DNA of 64,000 nt from Berryella intestinalis. GTDB taxonomy: Bacteria; Actinomycetota; Coriobacteriia; Coriobacteriales; Eggerthellaceae. Location: positions 248,001 through 312,000 of the forward strand of contig NZ_CP009302.1 of the NCBI RefSeq assembly GCF_000814825.1. The letters are read 5' to 3'. Shown here in pieces: positions 43,442 to 56,383 of this stretch (positions are counted from its first letter, which is position 1; the number at the start of each line of letters is the position of its first letter). The notes beneath the pieces are model-generated. The model had not been told where the DNA came from. It saw only the letters and a list, made by a program, of their open reading frames with translations, and made no database searches. A program made the position numbers and the translations under genes.

Positions 43442-44942
43442 CTACGTAGTGGCGCTCGACGAGGGGACCACGTCGGCCCGCGCGATGCTGGTGGATGCCC
43501 GGGGGCGCATATGCGGGGTGGCCCAGAACGCCTTCGCCCAGCACTACCCGCGGCCCGGATGGGTCGAGCACAACCCCCGCGACATCCTGTCCGCGCAGCT
43601 GGGAGCCTTGACGGAGCTTCTGGTTTCCCGCGGTTTGGGGGCGGCCGACATCGACAGCATCGGCATCACGAACCAGCGCGAGACCACGGTGGTATGGGAC
43701 CGCGAAACGGGCGAGCCCGTGTACAACGCGATCGTGTGGCAGTGTCGGCGAACGGCACAGATCGTCGATGTGATCTGCGGCGATCCGGTGGTTGCTCGGG
43801 AGGTGCGCGCGAAGACGGGGCTGATACCCGACGCGTACTTCTCGGCCAGCAAGATCAAGTGGATCCTCGACAACGTGGAGGGCGCGCGCGAGCGGGCCGA
43901 GGCGGGGCGCCTCGCGTTCGGCACCATCGACTCGTGGCTCATCTGGACGCTCACCAACGGCGCGGTCCATGCCACCGACGTCACGAACGCCAGCAGGACC
44001 ATGCTGTTCGACATCCATTCCATGAGCTGGGATCCGTGGCTGTGCGACCTGTTCGGGGTCCCGATGTCGATGCTTCCCGAGGTGAAGCCCTCGGCCAGCG
44101 TGTTCGGGAAGACCGCCAAAGACGGCGTGGTGTCCGGCGTTCCCATCTGCGGGGTGGCGGGCGACCAGCAGTCGGCCCTGTTCGGGCAGTGCTGCTTCGA
44201 GACGGGGCAGGCGAAGAACACCTACGGAACCGGCTGCTTTCTGCTCATGCACACCGGATGCGAGGCGTGCTCGTCGACGCACGGCCTGGTCACATCGGTT
44301 GCGGCGAGCGCTCCCGGGGTGGCCGCGCCCGAATACGTGCTGGAGGGCAGCGTGTTTGTGGGCGGGGCCCTCATCCAATGGCTGTGCGACGAGCTGGGGC
44401 TCATCGAATCGTCGGCGGACGCCGAGGCGGTGGCGCGCAGCGTCGAGGGGACCGACGGCGTGGTCGTGGTGCCGGCGTTCACGGGCTTGGGCGCCCCGTA
44501 CTGGGACGCCGATGCGCGCGGGGCCATCTTCGGGCTGACGCGCGGGACGAAGGCCGCCCACATCGTGCGGGCTGGCGTGGAGGCCCTGGCCTATCAGGTG
44601 TACGACCTGGTAGACGCCATGCAGGCAGACTCGGGCATCCAGCTGCGCACGCTCAACGTCGACGGAGGGGCCGCCTCCAACGACTTCCTGCTGCAGTTCC
44701 AAAGCGACATCCTGCGCACCCCGCTGCGCCGCCCGCAAAACACCGAGACCACGGTTTTGGGCGCGGCCTACCTGGCAGGTCTGACCACGGGTTTCTGGGC
44801 GTCGCCCGGACAGCTGCACGACCTGCGCCGCGCCGACTCGGTGTTCATGCCCGACATGGACGACCGGACCCAGGCGTCGCTTCTGGCCCGCTGGCACCGC
44901 GCGGTCGAGCGCACGATGACGGTCGCCCCCCGCGAGCGCTAA
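43434..44942 (+). CDS. glpK: Glycerol kinase
   Basis: A 502-residue FGGY-family kinase that phosphorylates glycerol to glycerol-3-phosphate. It begins NYVVALDEGTTSARAMLVD (the family usually has DQGTTS). Other motifs are GITNQRETTVVWD, VWQCRRT, GVAGDQQSALFGQ, and GLGAPYWDADARG; the C-terminal sugar-binding signature includes VDGGAASNDFLLQ. It overlaps the hydrolase fusion by 8 bases (ATGGCTAA). No glpF or glpD is present in the window. Confidence 0.94.
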   Translation: MANYVVALDEGTTSARAMLVDARGRICGVAQNAFAQHYPRPGWVEHNPRDILSAQLGALTELLVSRGLGAADIDSIGITNQRETTVVWDRETGEPVYNAIVWQCRRTAQIVDVICGDPVVAREVRAKTGLIPDAYFSASKIKWILDNVEGARERAEAGRLAFGTIDSWLIWTLTNGAVHATDVTNASRTMLFDIHSMSWDPWLCDLFGVPMSMLPEVKPSASVFGKTAKDGVVSGVPICGVAGDQQSALFGQCCFETGQAKNTYGTGCFLLMHTGCEACSSTHGLVTSVAASAPGVAAPEYVLEGSVFVGGALIQWLCDELGLIESSADAEAVARSVEGTDGVVVVPAFTGLGAPYWDADARGAIFGLTRGTKAAHIVRAGVEALAYQVYDLVDAMQADSGIQLRTLNVDGGAASNDFLLQFQSDILRTPLRRPQNTETTVLGAAYLAGLTTGFWASPGQLHDLRRADSVFMPDMDDRTQASLLARWHRAVERTMTVAPRER

Positions 44943-45086
44943 GCGGCCAAGGCGCCCGACTGCGATTGCGATGCGGCCCGCAAACCGCGGTTTTGGTGGA
45001 TTTCGCGCCATCGGTGCGAAGCCGATCCGCGCCGATGCGTACCATGGGGCCGACAGACGGTTCGCTTTCGTTGGGAAGGGGCGCGC

Positions 45087-45521
45087 ATGAAGGTCAGCAT
45101 CGCCGGCGACCATGCGGGATTTGAGGGAAAAGAGCTCGTGAAGCGGCATCTTGCCGCATTGGGCCACGAGGTGATCGATCGCGGCCCCGACAACGAGGAC
45201 CGGGTGGACTACCCCGATTTCGCCGCGCTGGTCGCCCAGGACGTCCAGTCGGGGCGGGCCGACCGCGGCGTTTTGGTGTGCGGGACGGGCATCGGGATGG
45301 CCATCGCGGCGAACAAGTGCGCGGGTATCCGCGCCGCCAACGTGGTTTCAGTCGAGTTCGCCCAGCTGGCGCGCGAGCATAACGACGCCAACGTCATCGC
45401 GCTGTCGGGCCGTTTCGTCGATACCGAAACCAACCTCGCCATCGTCGAGGCGTTCCTCTCCACGCCCTTCGGCGGCGGCCGCCATACCGGCCGCGTCGAG
45501 AAGATCATGGCGCTGGACTAG
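45087..45521 (+). CDS. rpiB: Ribose-5-phosphate isomerase B
   Basis: A 144-residue RpiB/LacAB-type isomerase converting ribose-5-phosphate and ribulose-5-phosphate. It starts [15 protein letters not shown]. The catalytic cysteine loop is [15 protein letters not shown], and the histidine and arginines of [15 protein letters not shown] follow. The gene stands alone with an own upstream gap of 144 bases. Confidence 0.93.
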   Translation: MKVSIAGDHAGFEGKELVKRHLAALGHEVIDRGPDNEDRVDYPDFAALVAQDVQSGRADRGVLVCGTGIGMAIAANKCAGIRAANVVSVEFAQLAREHNDANVIALSGRFVDTETNLAIVEAFLSTPFGGGRHTGRVEKIMALD

Positions 45522-45546
45522 GGTTCTTTCGAGAGGGGTTCCGCTG

Positions 45547-45574
45547 GCCCGCGCTTTCAACCAGTGGGCTTTTT
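45547..45574 (+). terminator. Terminator after rpiB
   Basis: GCCCGC (45547-45552) pairs with GTGGGC (45564-45569; one wobble), followed by five T residues. Confidence 0.55.
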
Positions 45575-45667
45575 CCTCGGCGTTTTCTCCGATGTTGCGC
45601 TAGGGTAGACGTTTATATACGCGGCCACAGCGTAGGAAGTGGCAGGTACCGAGTCAAGGAGGCATTC

Positions 45668-46921
45668 ATGACGCTGAATTACGTACCACAGACGGACCCT
45701 CAGGTAGCCGACGCGTTGAGGCAGGAGCTTTCACGCCAGCGCGGCACGATCGAGCTGATCGCATCTGAGAACATCGTCTCACCAGCTGTCATGGAGGCTA
45801 TGGGCACGGTTCTCACCAACAAGTACGCGGAGGGCTATCCGGGCAAGCGCTATTACGGCGGATGCGAGAAGGTCGATATCGTCGAGAACCTGGCCATCGA
45901 GCGCGCAAAGCAGCTGTTCGGCGCCGAGTTCGCCAACGTTCAGCCCCATTCGGGCGCCCAGGCGAACTACGCGGCCTACGCGGCGCTCATCAAGCCCGGC
46001 GACACCGTTTTGGGCATGAGCCTGGACAACGGGGGGCACCTCACCCACGGCTCCAAGGCGAACTTCTCGGGCAAGCTGTACAACGTTATCCCCTACGGCC
46101 TCACCGCCGACGAGCAGATCGACTACGACGAGATGCAGCGCTTGGCCGAGCAGCATAGGCCCCAGCTCATCGTGGCGGGCGCCTCGGCCTACCCCCGCGT
46201 GATCGATTTCGAGCGCATCGCGGCGATCGCGCGCGGCGTCGGCGCCCTGTTCATGGTCGATATGGCTCATATCGCCGGCCTGGTGGCGACGGGCGCGCAT
46301 CCCAGCCCCGTCCCGCATGCCGACGTGGTCACCACCACGACGCACAAGACCCTGCGCGGCCCGCGCGGCGGCCTCATCCTCACGAACAGCGAGGAGCTGG
46401 CCAAAAAGCTCAACTCCGCCGTGTTCCCCGGATCCCAGGGCGGCCCGCTCATGCACGTCATCGCCGCCAAGGCCGTCGCCTTCGGCGAGGCTTTGCAGCC
46501 GTCGTTTTCCGACTACATCGCCCGCGTGGTCGAGAACTGCGCGGCTATGGGCCGCGGCATGACCGAAGGGGGCCTGCGCCTCGTGACGGGCGGCACGGAC
46601 AACCATCTGTGCCTGGTCGACCTGACCCCGGCGGGCGTGACCGGCAAGGACGCCGAGAAGCTCCTGGAATCGGTGGGCCTGACGGTGAACAAGAACACCG
46701 TCCCCAACGAGCAGCTCTCCCCGTTCGTCACGTCGGGCATTCGCGTGGGCACCGCCGCGGGCACGACGCGCGGCTTCGATGCCGACGAGTTCTACCAGAT
46801 CGGGAAGTTCATCGCCGAGGCGGTGTTCAACGCCGGGAACGAAGCCAAGCTCGCCGAGGTCAAAGCGGGCGTCGATGCGCTCATCGCCGCGCATCCCCTG
46901 TACGAGGGCATCGAGTACTAG
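45668..46921 (+). CDS. glyA: Serine hydroxymethyltransferase
   Basis: A 417-residue PLP enzyme interconverting serine and glycine with one-carbon units on tetrahydrofolate. The PLP lysine is in [16 protein letters not shown], and the family segments [27 protein letters not shown] and [13 protein letters not shown] are plain. AAGGAGG precedes ATG 45668. A TATATA at 45614-45619 may be part of its promoter. Confidence 0.95.
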   Translation: MTLNYVPQTDPQVADALRQELSRQRGTIELIASENIVSPAVMEAMGTVLTNKYAEGYPGKRYYGGCEKVDIVENLAIERAKQLFGAEFANVQPHSGAQANYAAYAALIKPGDTVLGMSLDNGGHLTHGSKANFSGKLYNVIPYGLTADEQIDYDEMQRLAEQHRPQLIVAGASAYPRVIDFERIAAIARGVGALFMVDMAHIAGLVATGAHPSPVPHADVVTTTTHKTLRGPRGGLILTNSEELAKKLNSAVFPGSQGGPLMHVIAAKAVAFGEALQPSFSDYIARVVENCAAMGRGMTEGGLRLVTGGTDNHLCLVDLTPAGVTGKDAEKLLESVGLTVNKNTVPNEQLSPFVTSGIRVGTAAGTTRGFDADEFYQIGKFIAEAVFNAGNEAKLAEVKAGVDALIAAHPLYEGIEY

Positions 46922-47020
46922 GTTTCGGCGAATCGCCGGCGAGAAGGGGCGACCCGGTGGGGCGGGGCATCGGCCACCGCTCCGAACTCGGAACCGCGTC
47001 GCATCTCTTGAAGAACTTGC

Positions 47021-47048
47021 AAGGAGCCCGCATATGGCGGGCTCCTTT
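47021..47048 (+). terminator. Terminator after glyA
   Basis: AAGGAGCCCGC (47021-47031) and GCGGGCTCCTT (47037-47047) form an 11-bp perfect stem with an ATATG loop; the T-tract is short. Confidence 0.65.
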
Positions 47049-47120
47049 GTTGTATCCTCGTTCGGATAGATAAAAACCGCCTGGGACGGCTGCCCAGCCC
47101 GCACACGAAAGGTCGAACCT

Positions 47121-47771
47121 ATGAGCTTCACCGAAGAGTTCGGTACCCGCGTAACCGTCGTCGATCACCCCATGGTCCAGCACAAGCTCGCCATCCTGCG
47201 CGACGAGGGCACGTCGTCCAAGCAGTTCCGCGAGCTGGTGCGCGAGCTGGCCCTGTTCGAGGGCTACGAGGCCACGCGCGACCTTCCCCTGGAAGACGTG
47301 CGGGTGAAGACCCCGATCACCGAGGCGACCTGCAAGATGGTCCAGGGCAAGAAGCTCGCGATCGTTCCCATCCTGCGCGCGGGCCTCGGGATGGTCGAGG
47401 GCATGCTCGAGCTGATGCCGGCCGCCAAGGTGGGCCATCTGGGCATGTACCGCGACGAGACCACGCACGAGCCCCACGAGTACTACGCCAAGATGCCCGA
47501 GGATATCGCCTCGCGCGAGGTCCTGGTGGTCGATCCCATGCTGGCGACGGGCGGGTCGGCCATCGCCGCCCTGCACTACCTGCGCAAGTGCGGCGTGAAG
47601 AACCTCAAGCTGGCGGTCATCGTCGCCGCTCCCGAGGGTATCCGCGCCGTTTTGGCGGCCGACCCCGAGGTCCAGGTGTTCACCTGCGCGATCGATCAGG
47701 GCATGAACGAGGCCTGCTACATCGTTCCGGGTCTGGGCGACGCGGGCGACCGCATCTTCGGCACGAAGTAG
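47121..47771 (+). CDS. upp: Uracil phosphoribosyltransferase
   Basis: A 216-residue type I phosphoribosyltransferase salvaging uracil to UMP. The PRPP-binding loop is [18 protein letters not shown]; the substrate loop is [13 protein letters not shown] and the uracil-recognition tail [16 protein letters not shown]. Length is normal. A weak AAAGG precedes ATG 47121. Confidence 0.95.
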   Translation: MSFTEEFGTRVTVVDHPMVQHKLAILRDEGTSSKQFRELVRELALFEGYEATRDLPLEDVRVKTPITEATCKMVQGKKLAIVPILRAGLGMVEGMLELMPAAKVGHLGMYRDETTHEPHEYYAKMPEDIASREVLVVDPMLATGGSAIAALHYLRKCGVKNLKLAVIVAAPEGIRAVLAADPEVQVFTCAIDQGMNEACYIVPGLGDAGDRIFGTK

Positions 47772-47834
47772 GGGATCTGAACCGGGGCGTCCGGTCGGAG
47801 AGGGCCGGGCGCTTTCGAGACGAGGGGGCTCATC

Positions 47835-48308
47835 ATGGCGCAGCAGGCGCGCCGTCCTTCGTGGGACGAGTACTTCATGCAGCTCGCTGACCAGGTGAGT
47901 TCGCGCACGACGTGTTTGCGCCGCGCGGTGGGCGCGGTCATCGTGAAGGACCACCGCATCCTCACCACGGGGTACAACGGGGTTCCTTCGGGCATGCGCC
48001 ACTGCGCGCAGGCGGGCTGCCTGCGCGAGCAGATGGGCGTGCCCTCGGGTCAGCGGCAGGAGATCTGCCGCGGCCTGCATGCCGAGCAGAACGCCATCAT
48101 CCAGGCGGCCCGCTACGGCATCGACATCGCGGGCAGCTCGATCTACATCACCACGCAGCCCTGCATCACCTGCGCCAAGATGCTTGCGAACGCGGGCATC
48201 GTCGAGATCGTGTACAAAAACCCCTATCCCGATGAGCTGTCGCTGGGCATTCTGGACGAAGCGGGGCTTTCGCACCGGGTTTTCCGACCCGAGGGGGACC
48301 CGTGCTAG
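47835..48308 (+). CDS. dCMP deaminase (ComEB family)
   Basis: A 157-residue zinc cytidine/deoxycytidylate deaminase feeding dUMP synthesis. The catalytic HAEQNAI and the zinc cysteines in QPCITCAKM are present, with [11 protein letters not shown] typical of the dCMP branch. It follows upp by 63 bases, a pyrimidine-salvage pair. Confidence 0.9.
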   Translation: MAQQARRPSWDEYFMQLADQVSSRTTCLRRAVGAVIVKDHRILTTGYNGVPSGMRHCAQAGCLREQMGVPSGQRQEICRGLHAEQNAIIQAARYGIDIAGSSIYITTQPCITCAKMLANAGIVEIVYKNPYPDELSLGILDEAGLSHRVFRPEGDPC

Positions 48309-48379
48309 CCCGCCTTGTGTGCAAAATCAGTTCTTCACCGACGATTAGGGCCTTTGCGGGGTCTATTAGCGGATAACGT

Positions 48380-48408
48380 TTAACGAATACGCATCGTTCC
48401 GCTATCAT
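48380..48408 (+). promoter_or_regulatory. Promoter of the ATP synthase operon
   Basis: TTAACG (48380-48385) and TATCAT (48403-48408) are 17 bases apart, in the gap between the dCMP deaminase gene and the first atp-operon gene. Confidence 0.5.
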
Positions 48409-48459
48409 ATCGATGGTTTATGTACGTACGCGAATCGCCGCGCACAAAGAAAGAGAGAC

Positions 48460-48741
48460 ATGGTTGTAGCTATCGTACTCGGCGCTCTGGCCGGTGTCGC
48501 GGGTTTCCTCCCGCTCATGGGCGCCCAGCGCATCGCGCGAAAGGCTACTCCCACGAGCAACTTCGGGTTCCTCGGCGCGCTTCTGCTCGGGGTGCTCGTT
48601 TCTTTTTTGGTTGTGGCAGTCGCGGTCGTCGTTTGCATCGCGGTTGCGCGCGATGCGGCGCTGCCCTTCGTTCTGGCCGAGTTCTTCGCCCTCATCGGAT
48701 CGGCGGTCGCTTTCAACGTATACAAGCTTGTTCGCAAGTAG
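48460..48741 (+). CDS. Small hydrophobic protein preceding atpB (AtpI position)
   Basis: A 93-residue protein with about three transmembrane helices (residues 2-24, 38-60, 66-88). AAAGAGAG precedes ATG 48460. It occupies the place of atpI at the head of the ATP synthase operon, 16 bases before atpB, but its sequence is not clearly AtpI-like. An assembly role is inferred from position only. Confidence 0.6.
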   Translation: MVVAIVLGALAGVAGFLPLMGAQRIARKATPTSNFGFLGALLLGVLVSFLVVAVAVVVCIAVARDAALPFVLAEFFALIGSAVAFNVYKLVRK

Positions 48742-48757
48742 GGGAAAGGGTAGTTTC

Positions 48758-49546
48758 GTGAATCCACTAGACTTGGTCAATCACCACGTACCGGAGCTTA
48801 AGGAGTCGTTCGACTCGGCGTTCGTCGCCAATTTCGGGTCCGGCATCGGCATCACCCAGTACGTGCTTTGGCTGTGCATCACGTGCGCCCTCACCCTCAT
48901 CGTCGTCCTGGTCGCCGCCCAGCGCCTCACCCTGGTTCCGAACAACCGGTTCGTCAACATGATCGAGACCGGCTACCAGTTCGTCCGCCGGGACATGGGC
49001 GAGGGGACCATCGGGCACGGCTACAAGAAGCACGTGCCGTTTCTGGCCACCATGTTCTTCTTCATCCTGATCTCCAACATGGTCGGACTCATCCCCGGCT
49101 GCAAGACGCCCACCGGGTCCATCAGCATCACCTGGGCGCTTTCCCTCATCGCGTTCGTCTACTTCAACTACTGGGGCGTCAAGGCCCACGGCGGCTGGGG
49201 CTACATCAAGTCCATCGCCCCGTCCGGGCTGCCCGCGCCCATGGTTCCCGTCATCTGGTTCTTCGAGTTTCTGTCGCTCGTGCTGCGCGCGCTGACCCTC
49301 GCGGTTCGACTCTACGGCAACATGTTCGCCGGGCATATGGCCCTCGGCGTGTTCTCCATCTTCGCGTTCTCGTTCATCCAGTCCGTCATCGAGGGAGCCA
49401 TGCCCCTCGTCGGCGGCGTTTCCATTCTCTGGATGGCCTTGCTGGTGGCCATGTACGCCCTCGAGACGCTGGTCGCGTTTCTCCAGGCGTACGTCTTCAC
49501 GGTGCTGTCGGCCGTCTACATCCAGCTGGCCACGTCCGAGCACTAG
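48758..49546 (+). CDS. atpB: ATP synthase F0 subunit a
   Basis: A 262-residue membrane subunit forming the ion channel with the c-ring. The essential arginine is in ALTLAVRLYGNMFAGH, and the C-terminal helix AYVFTVLSAVYIQLA is typical. GTG 48758 follows GGGGAAAGGG. First core gene of a canonical a-c-b-delta-alpha-gamma-beta-epsilon operon. Confidence 0.94.
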   Translation: MNPLDLVNHHVPELKESFDSAFVANFGSGIGITQYVLWLCITCALTLIVVLVAAQRLTLVPNNRFVNMIETGYQFVRRDMGEGTIGHGYKKHVPFLATMFFFILISNMVGLIPGCKTPTGSISITWALSLIAFVYFNYWGVKAHGGWGYIKSIAPSGLPAPMVPVIWFFEFLSLVLRALTLAVRLYGNMFAGHMALGVFSIFAFSFIQSVIEGAMPLVGGVSILWMALLVAMYALETLVAFLQAYVFTVLSAVYIQLATSEH

Positions 49547-49649
49547 GCCGCTCGAACAGGGAGGCACCTTCCCCGAAACGGTGCGTTTACCCAGGTCTCA
49601 TCGGCTCTCTTCCACGGCCGTTGGCGCATAGTAAAACCGGTGTCTTTGA

Positions 49650-49901
<252 letters not shown>

Positions 49902-49957
49902 CCTTCGCCTTCATCGGAACAGTTTTGCCGTACAAGGCTTTTAAAGGAGGTTACTCA

Positions 49958-50566
49958 GTGAATAAGAGAGCAAACGGAGCATCCGCTCTCCTGGCCCGCG
50001 TCGCGGCCGGTACGAGCATGGCTTTTGCTTTCCCTGCGCTCGCATTCGCGGAGTCCAAGGAGGGCGTGGCGGTTATCCTGCCCGACATGGTGGAGTTCAT
50101 CCCCATGCTGATCGCCTTCCTGATCTTGGTCGTCATCCTCGGCAAGTTCGGCTGGCCCCTGTTCGAGGGCATGCTGGAGAAGCGCGAGGCGACCATCGCC
50201 GAGGCCCTTAAGAAGTCCGAAGAGTCGCGCATCGAGTCCGAGCGCGTGCTCGAGGAGTACAAAAAGGAGCTTGCCGAAGCGAAGGCCCAGGCCGCTAAGA
50301 TCGTGGCTGACGCCAAGCAGACGGGTGAGGCGGCAAAGGCCGAAATCACCAACCAGGCGCAGAGCGAGGCTTCTGCGATGATCGAGAAGGCGCGCGTTGC
50401 CATCGAGGCCGAGAAGAAGGCCGCCATGGCCGAGCTTCAGGGCTCCATCGCCGACATCTCGGTGTCCGTCGCATCCCGCCTCGTGGGCGAGGATCTGTCT
50501 GACGACGAGCATCGCCGTATCATCGAGCGCTACGTGAACGAGGCGGGCAGCTTCAATGCCAACTAA
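49958..50566 (+). CDS. atpF: ATP synthase F0 subunit b with signal-like N terminus
   Basis: A 202-residue stator subunit. GTG 49958 follows AAAGGAGG (49943-49950). The first 31 residues look like a signal peptide (MNKR, hydrophobic ALLARVAAG ... AFAFPALAFA) before the usual membrane helix (about 47-64). A long charged coiled coil then follows. An extra cleavable-looking leader is unusual for subunit b. It overlaps atpH by 11 bases. Confidence 0.9.
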   Translation: MNKRANGASALLARVAAGTSMAFAFPALAFAESKEGVAVILPDMVEFIPMLIAFLILVVILGKFGWPLFEGMLEKREATIAEALKKSEESRIESERVLEEYKKELAEAKAQAAKIVADAKQTGEAAKAEITNQAQSEASAMIEKARVAIEAEKKAAMAELQGSIADISVSVASRLVGEDLSDDEHRRIIERYVNEAGSFNAN

Positions 50567-51116
50567 CCGTCTTGTCGTAAAAGAGCAGATCGCCACATAC
50601 GCGCAGATCCTGTTCGACGCCGCGTTCAACGCGGGCGGGCAAGACGGCGTGCTCGAGGTGCGCGACCAGGCGACCAAGGTCGTCTCCGCGATCCGCGAGA
50701 ACGCCGAGCTCAGGAGCGTCCTGGCGGACTCCGCCTACACGCCCGAGCAGCGTGCGAGCGTGATCAAGGGCGTCTTCGCGGATGCGAATCCCGCCTTGGT
50801 CGAGGTGCTGGGCGTTATGGCCGAGCGCTGCGAAACCGCGCTTCTTTCGCGCATGTGGGATGTGTACGAGGGCCTGATCGCCAGCAAGCTGAAGGTGTGC
50901 GTGGTGTCCGTCACCACCGCCGTCGCGCTTGACGATCGCCTTCGCGAGGTAATTAAACGGAAGGCCGAATCGGAACTGGGCATGAGCGTCGTGCTTGACG
51001 AGCGCATCGACGAGTCCATTCTGGGCGGCATTGTAATGAGCGCCAACGGCGAGCGCATCGACGCAAGCGTGCAAACGAAGGTCGAAAACGTTCGCGAAGC
51101 GCTCAAACGAGCATAG
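50556..51116 (+). CDS. atpH: ATP synthase F1 subunit delta
   Basis: A 186-residue stator protein joining b to the F1 head. An N-terminal six-helix bundle (YAQILFDAAF) and the C-terminal conserved segment LGGIVMSANGERIDASVQTK are present. It starts inside atpF, indicating coupled translation. Confidence 0.92.
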   Translation: MPTNRLVVKEQIATYAQILFDAAFNAGGQDGVLEVRDQATKVVSAIRENAELRSVLADSAYTPEQRASVIKGVFADANPALVEVLGVMAERCETALLSRMWDVYEGLIASKLKVCVVSVTTAVALDDRLREVIKRKAESELGMSVVLDERIDESILGGIVMSANGERIDASVQTKVENVREALKRA

Positions 51117-51135
51117 AAGACGGAGGTGAATGCTA

Positions 51136-52701
<1,566 letters not shown>

Positions 52702-52713
52702 GGCAGGGAGCAT

Positions 52714-53643
52714 ATGCCTAACCTTCACGACATAGAACGACGCATCAACTCCGTCACGTCGACGAAGCAGATCACGCGCACCATGGAAATGGTCGCCGCT
52801 GCGAAGATCCGCCGTGCGACGGTGCGCATGGAGCAGTCGGTGCCCTGGGCCAACGCCCTGTCCGACGCCCTCATGAGCACCGCGAAGTACGCGCCCCTCA
52901 CCTCCGAGCCCCTGCTTCAGAGGCGCGGGGAAGTGAAGCGCAGCGCCATCGTGGTCGTGACGTCCGATCGAGGGCTTGCCGGCGGCTTCAACAGCAACAT
53001 CCTGCGCGCCGCCGAGAAGCTCATCCGCGAGAAGGAGCGGCAGGGCATCGAGGTCGAGGTCGTTTCCTGCGGCAAGAAGGGGACCGGATACTTCGAGTAC
53101 CGCGGCATCAAGCCCGTGCTGAAGTTCGCGAACCTTTCCGCGGATCCCACCTTCGAGCAGGCGGCCCAGATCGCCGGGTACGTGAGCGAAGGCTACCGTG
53201 CGGGCTCCCTCGACGAGGTGATCGTCCTGTTCAACCACGCTAAGAACAGCGCTGAGCAGCGACTGGTGACCGAGACGGTGCTTCCCGTTCCCGAAGAGCG
53301 CTTTTCCGAGGTCCTGGGCATCAAAGCCAAGGACGAGGACATCTACTACGACTTCCGCGACCATGCGGACGACGTGCATATGGGAGACGTCGATTTCGAG
53401 CCCGACGCGGAGACGGCCATGGCCTACCTTCTGCAGTCGTTCTTGAACACGACCATGTATTTCGCGCTGGTTGATTCGGCCGCCGCAGAGCAGGGCGCCC
53501 GCCGCACTGCGATGAAGTCGGCGACCGATAACGCCAACGAGATGGTCGAGACGCTTACCAGGCTGTATAACCGTGAACGTCAGGGCGCCATCACCACCGA
53601 GATCAACGAGATCGTCGGCGGCGCCGCTGCTTTGGAGGATTAA
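52714..53643 (+). CDS. atpG: ATP synthase F1 subunit gamma
   Basis: A 309-residue rotor shaft subunit. The N-terminal coiled coil has RRINSVTSTKQITRTMEMVA and the C-terminal partner AMKSATDNANEMVETLT ... YNRERQGAITTEINEIVGGA. TSDRGLAGGFNSN is the central fold motif. Its TAA abuts the atpD start. Confidence 0.95.
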   Translation: MPNLHDIERRINSVTSTKQITRTMEMVAAAKIRRATVRMEQSVPWANALSDALMSTAKYAPLTSEPLLQRRGEVKRSAIVVVTSDRGLAGGFNSNILRAAEKLIREKERQGIEVEVVSCGKKGTGYFEYRGIKPVLKFANLSADPTFEQAAQIAGYVSEGYRAGSLDEVIVLFNHAKNSAEQRLVTETVLPVPEERFSEVLGIKAKDEDIYYDFRDHADDVHMGDVDFEPDAETAMAYLLQSFLNTTMYFALVDSAAAEQGARRTAMKSATDNANEMVETLTRLYNRERQGAITTEINEIVGGAAALED

Positions 53644-55525
<1,882 letters not shown>

Positions 55526-55555
55526 CCTTCGGCCACCGCGCAGAATCGCATCCAC

Positions 55556-55605
55556 GACGCCCCGTGCCGCATTGCGGTGCGGGGCGTCTTCGTTGTTTGC
55601 TTTAA
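55556..55605 (+). terminator. Terminator of the ATP synthase operon
   Basis: GACGCCCCGTGCCGC (55556-55570) and GCGGTGCGGGGCGTC (55574-55588) form a 15-bp stem with two wobble pairs and an ATT loop, followed by a T-rich stretch. Confidence 0.8.
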
Positions 55606-55662
55606 GCCTGGCGCGTGCGCAGCCGCGCCAAGGAAGCACGCTCGCGGTCGTGTCATCGACCG

Positions 55663-56031
55663 CTAGATCTTGAAGCTGCGCTTGAGGACGGGTTTGTCGA
55701 AGGTGACGATGGGGTTGCCCGCGACCGCGTTGCGGGCGAGCAGCATGCAGTCGTTGTAGTCGAGCACCGTCGAAGCGAACAGGCGCACCGAATACTCGAC
55801 GATGGCCTGGTCGTTGATATGCACGTCTTCGAGCAGGTACAGCAGCGCCGTGCCGATCATCGTGCGGGGGACGCGGTAGACGTCGCGCAGGGTGATGGCC
55901 ACGCGCGCTATGGATTCGGGGTAGGTCTGGGCCTGCCCGGTGGAGATGACGTCGTAGGCCTGCTTCGATTCGACCTTGTCGTCGTCGAGCAGGTAGCGCA
56001 GGATCACCGATTCGTCGATAACGGTATGCAT
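55663..56031 (-). CDS. PIN-domain toxin (predicted RNase)
   Basis: A 122-residue PIN-fold protein. The acidic metal-binding set is D6 (VIDES), E39 (YPES), D91/D94 (LDYNDCML) and D112 (TFDK). ATG 56031 lies 10 bases after the antitoxin stop, giving the usual antitoxin-toxin order. PIN toxins of this kind cleave RNA when not bound by their partner. The module sits between the atp and formate-hydrogenlyase operons. Confidence 0.8.
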   Translation of the reverse strand: MHTVIDESVILRYLLDDDKVESKQAYDVISTGQAQTYPESIARVAITLRDVYRVPRTMIGTALLYLLEDVHINDQAIVEYSVRLFASTVLDYNDCMLLARNAVAGNPIVTFDKPVLKRSFKI

Positions 56032-56041
56032 GAGCGGGCTC

Positions 56042-56383
56042 CTAGTATCCGATGCGGTAGGCTTTGTCGCCGCCGATATTGGTGGTTCCGTCAACGTTTC
56101 CGATCAGAACGTCGGGTGCGGATATGAGCGAATTGATCCACGCCTCGCGCTCGCTGCCGCGCTGGGCCGCGCTCGCGTACGATTTCAGCATGCCGAACCC
56201 TCTTCCCTTCGTCTCCTTCACCGACGGTTGGATTTCGAAGGGGAAGCGCTGCCGAGCAACGCAGTGCGACACGAAAATGCGCACTCCGTCGGAAAGCGAC
56301 ATGCCCATCGCCTCGAAGAAAGCCTCGGCCTGCCTCTTTTTTTCGGCGTCTATGCGCACCTGTATGAGTGCATCTTTTCCCAT
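56042..56383 (-). CDS. RelB/DinJ-like antitoxin
   Basis: A 113-residue protein. The N terminus (ALIQVRIDAEKKRQAEAFFE ... MGMSLSDGVRIFVSH) is a ribbon-helix-helix antitoxin fold, and the C-terminal half should wrap the toxin. ATG 56383 is chosen by family length and a GAGC-type site; longer in-frame sequence upstream is AT-rich and unlike the family. RelB antitoxins usually pair with RelE, so pairing with a PIN toxin is a mixed module. Confidence 0.78.
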   Translation of the reverse strand: MGKDALIQVRIDAEKKRQAEAFFEAMGMSLSDGVRIFVSHCVARQRFPFEIQPSVKETKGRGFGMLKSYASAAQRGSEREAWINSLISAPDVLIGNVDGTTNIGGDKAYRIGY

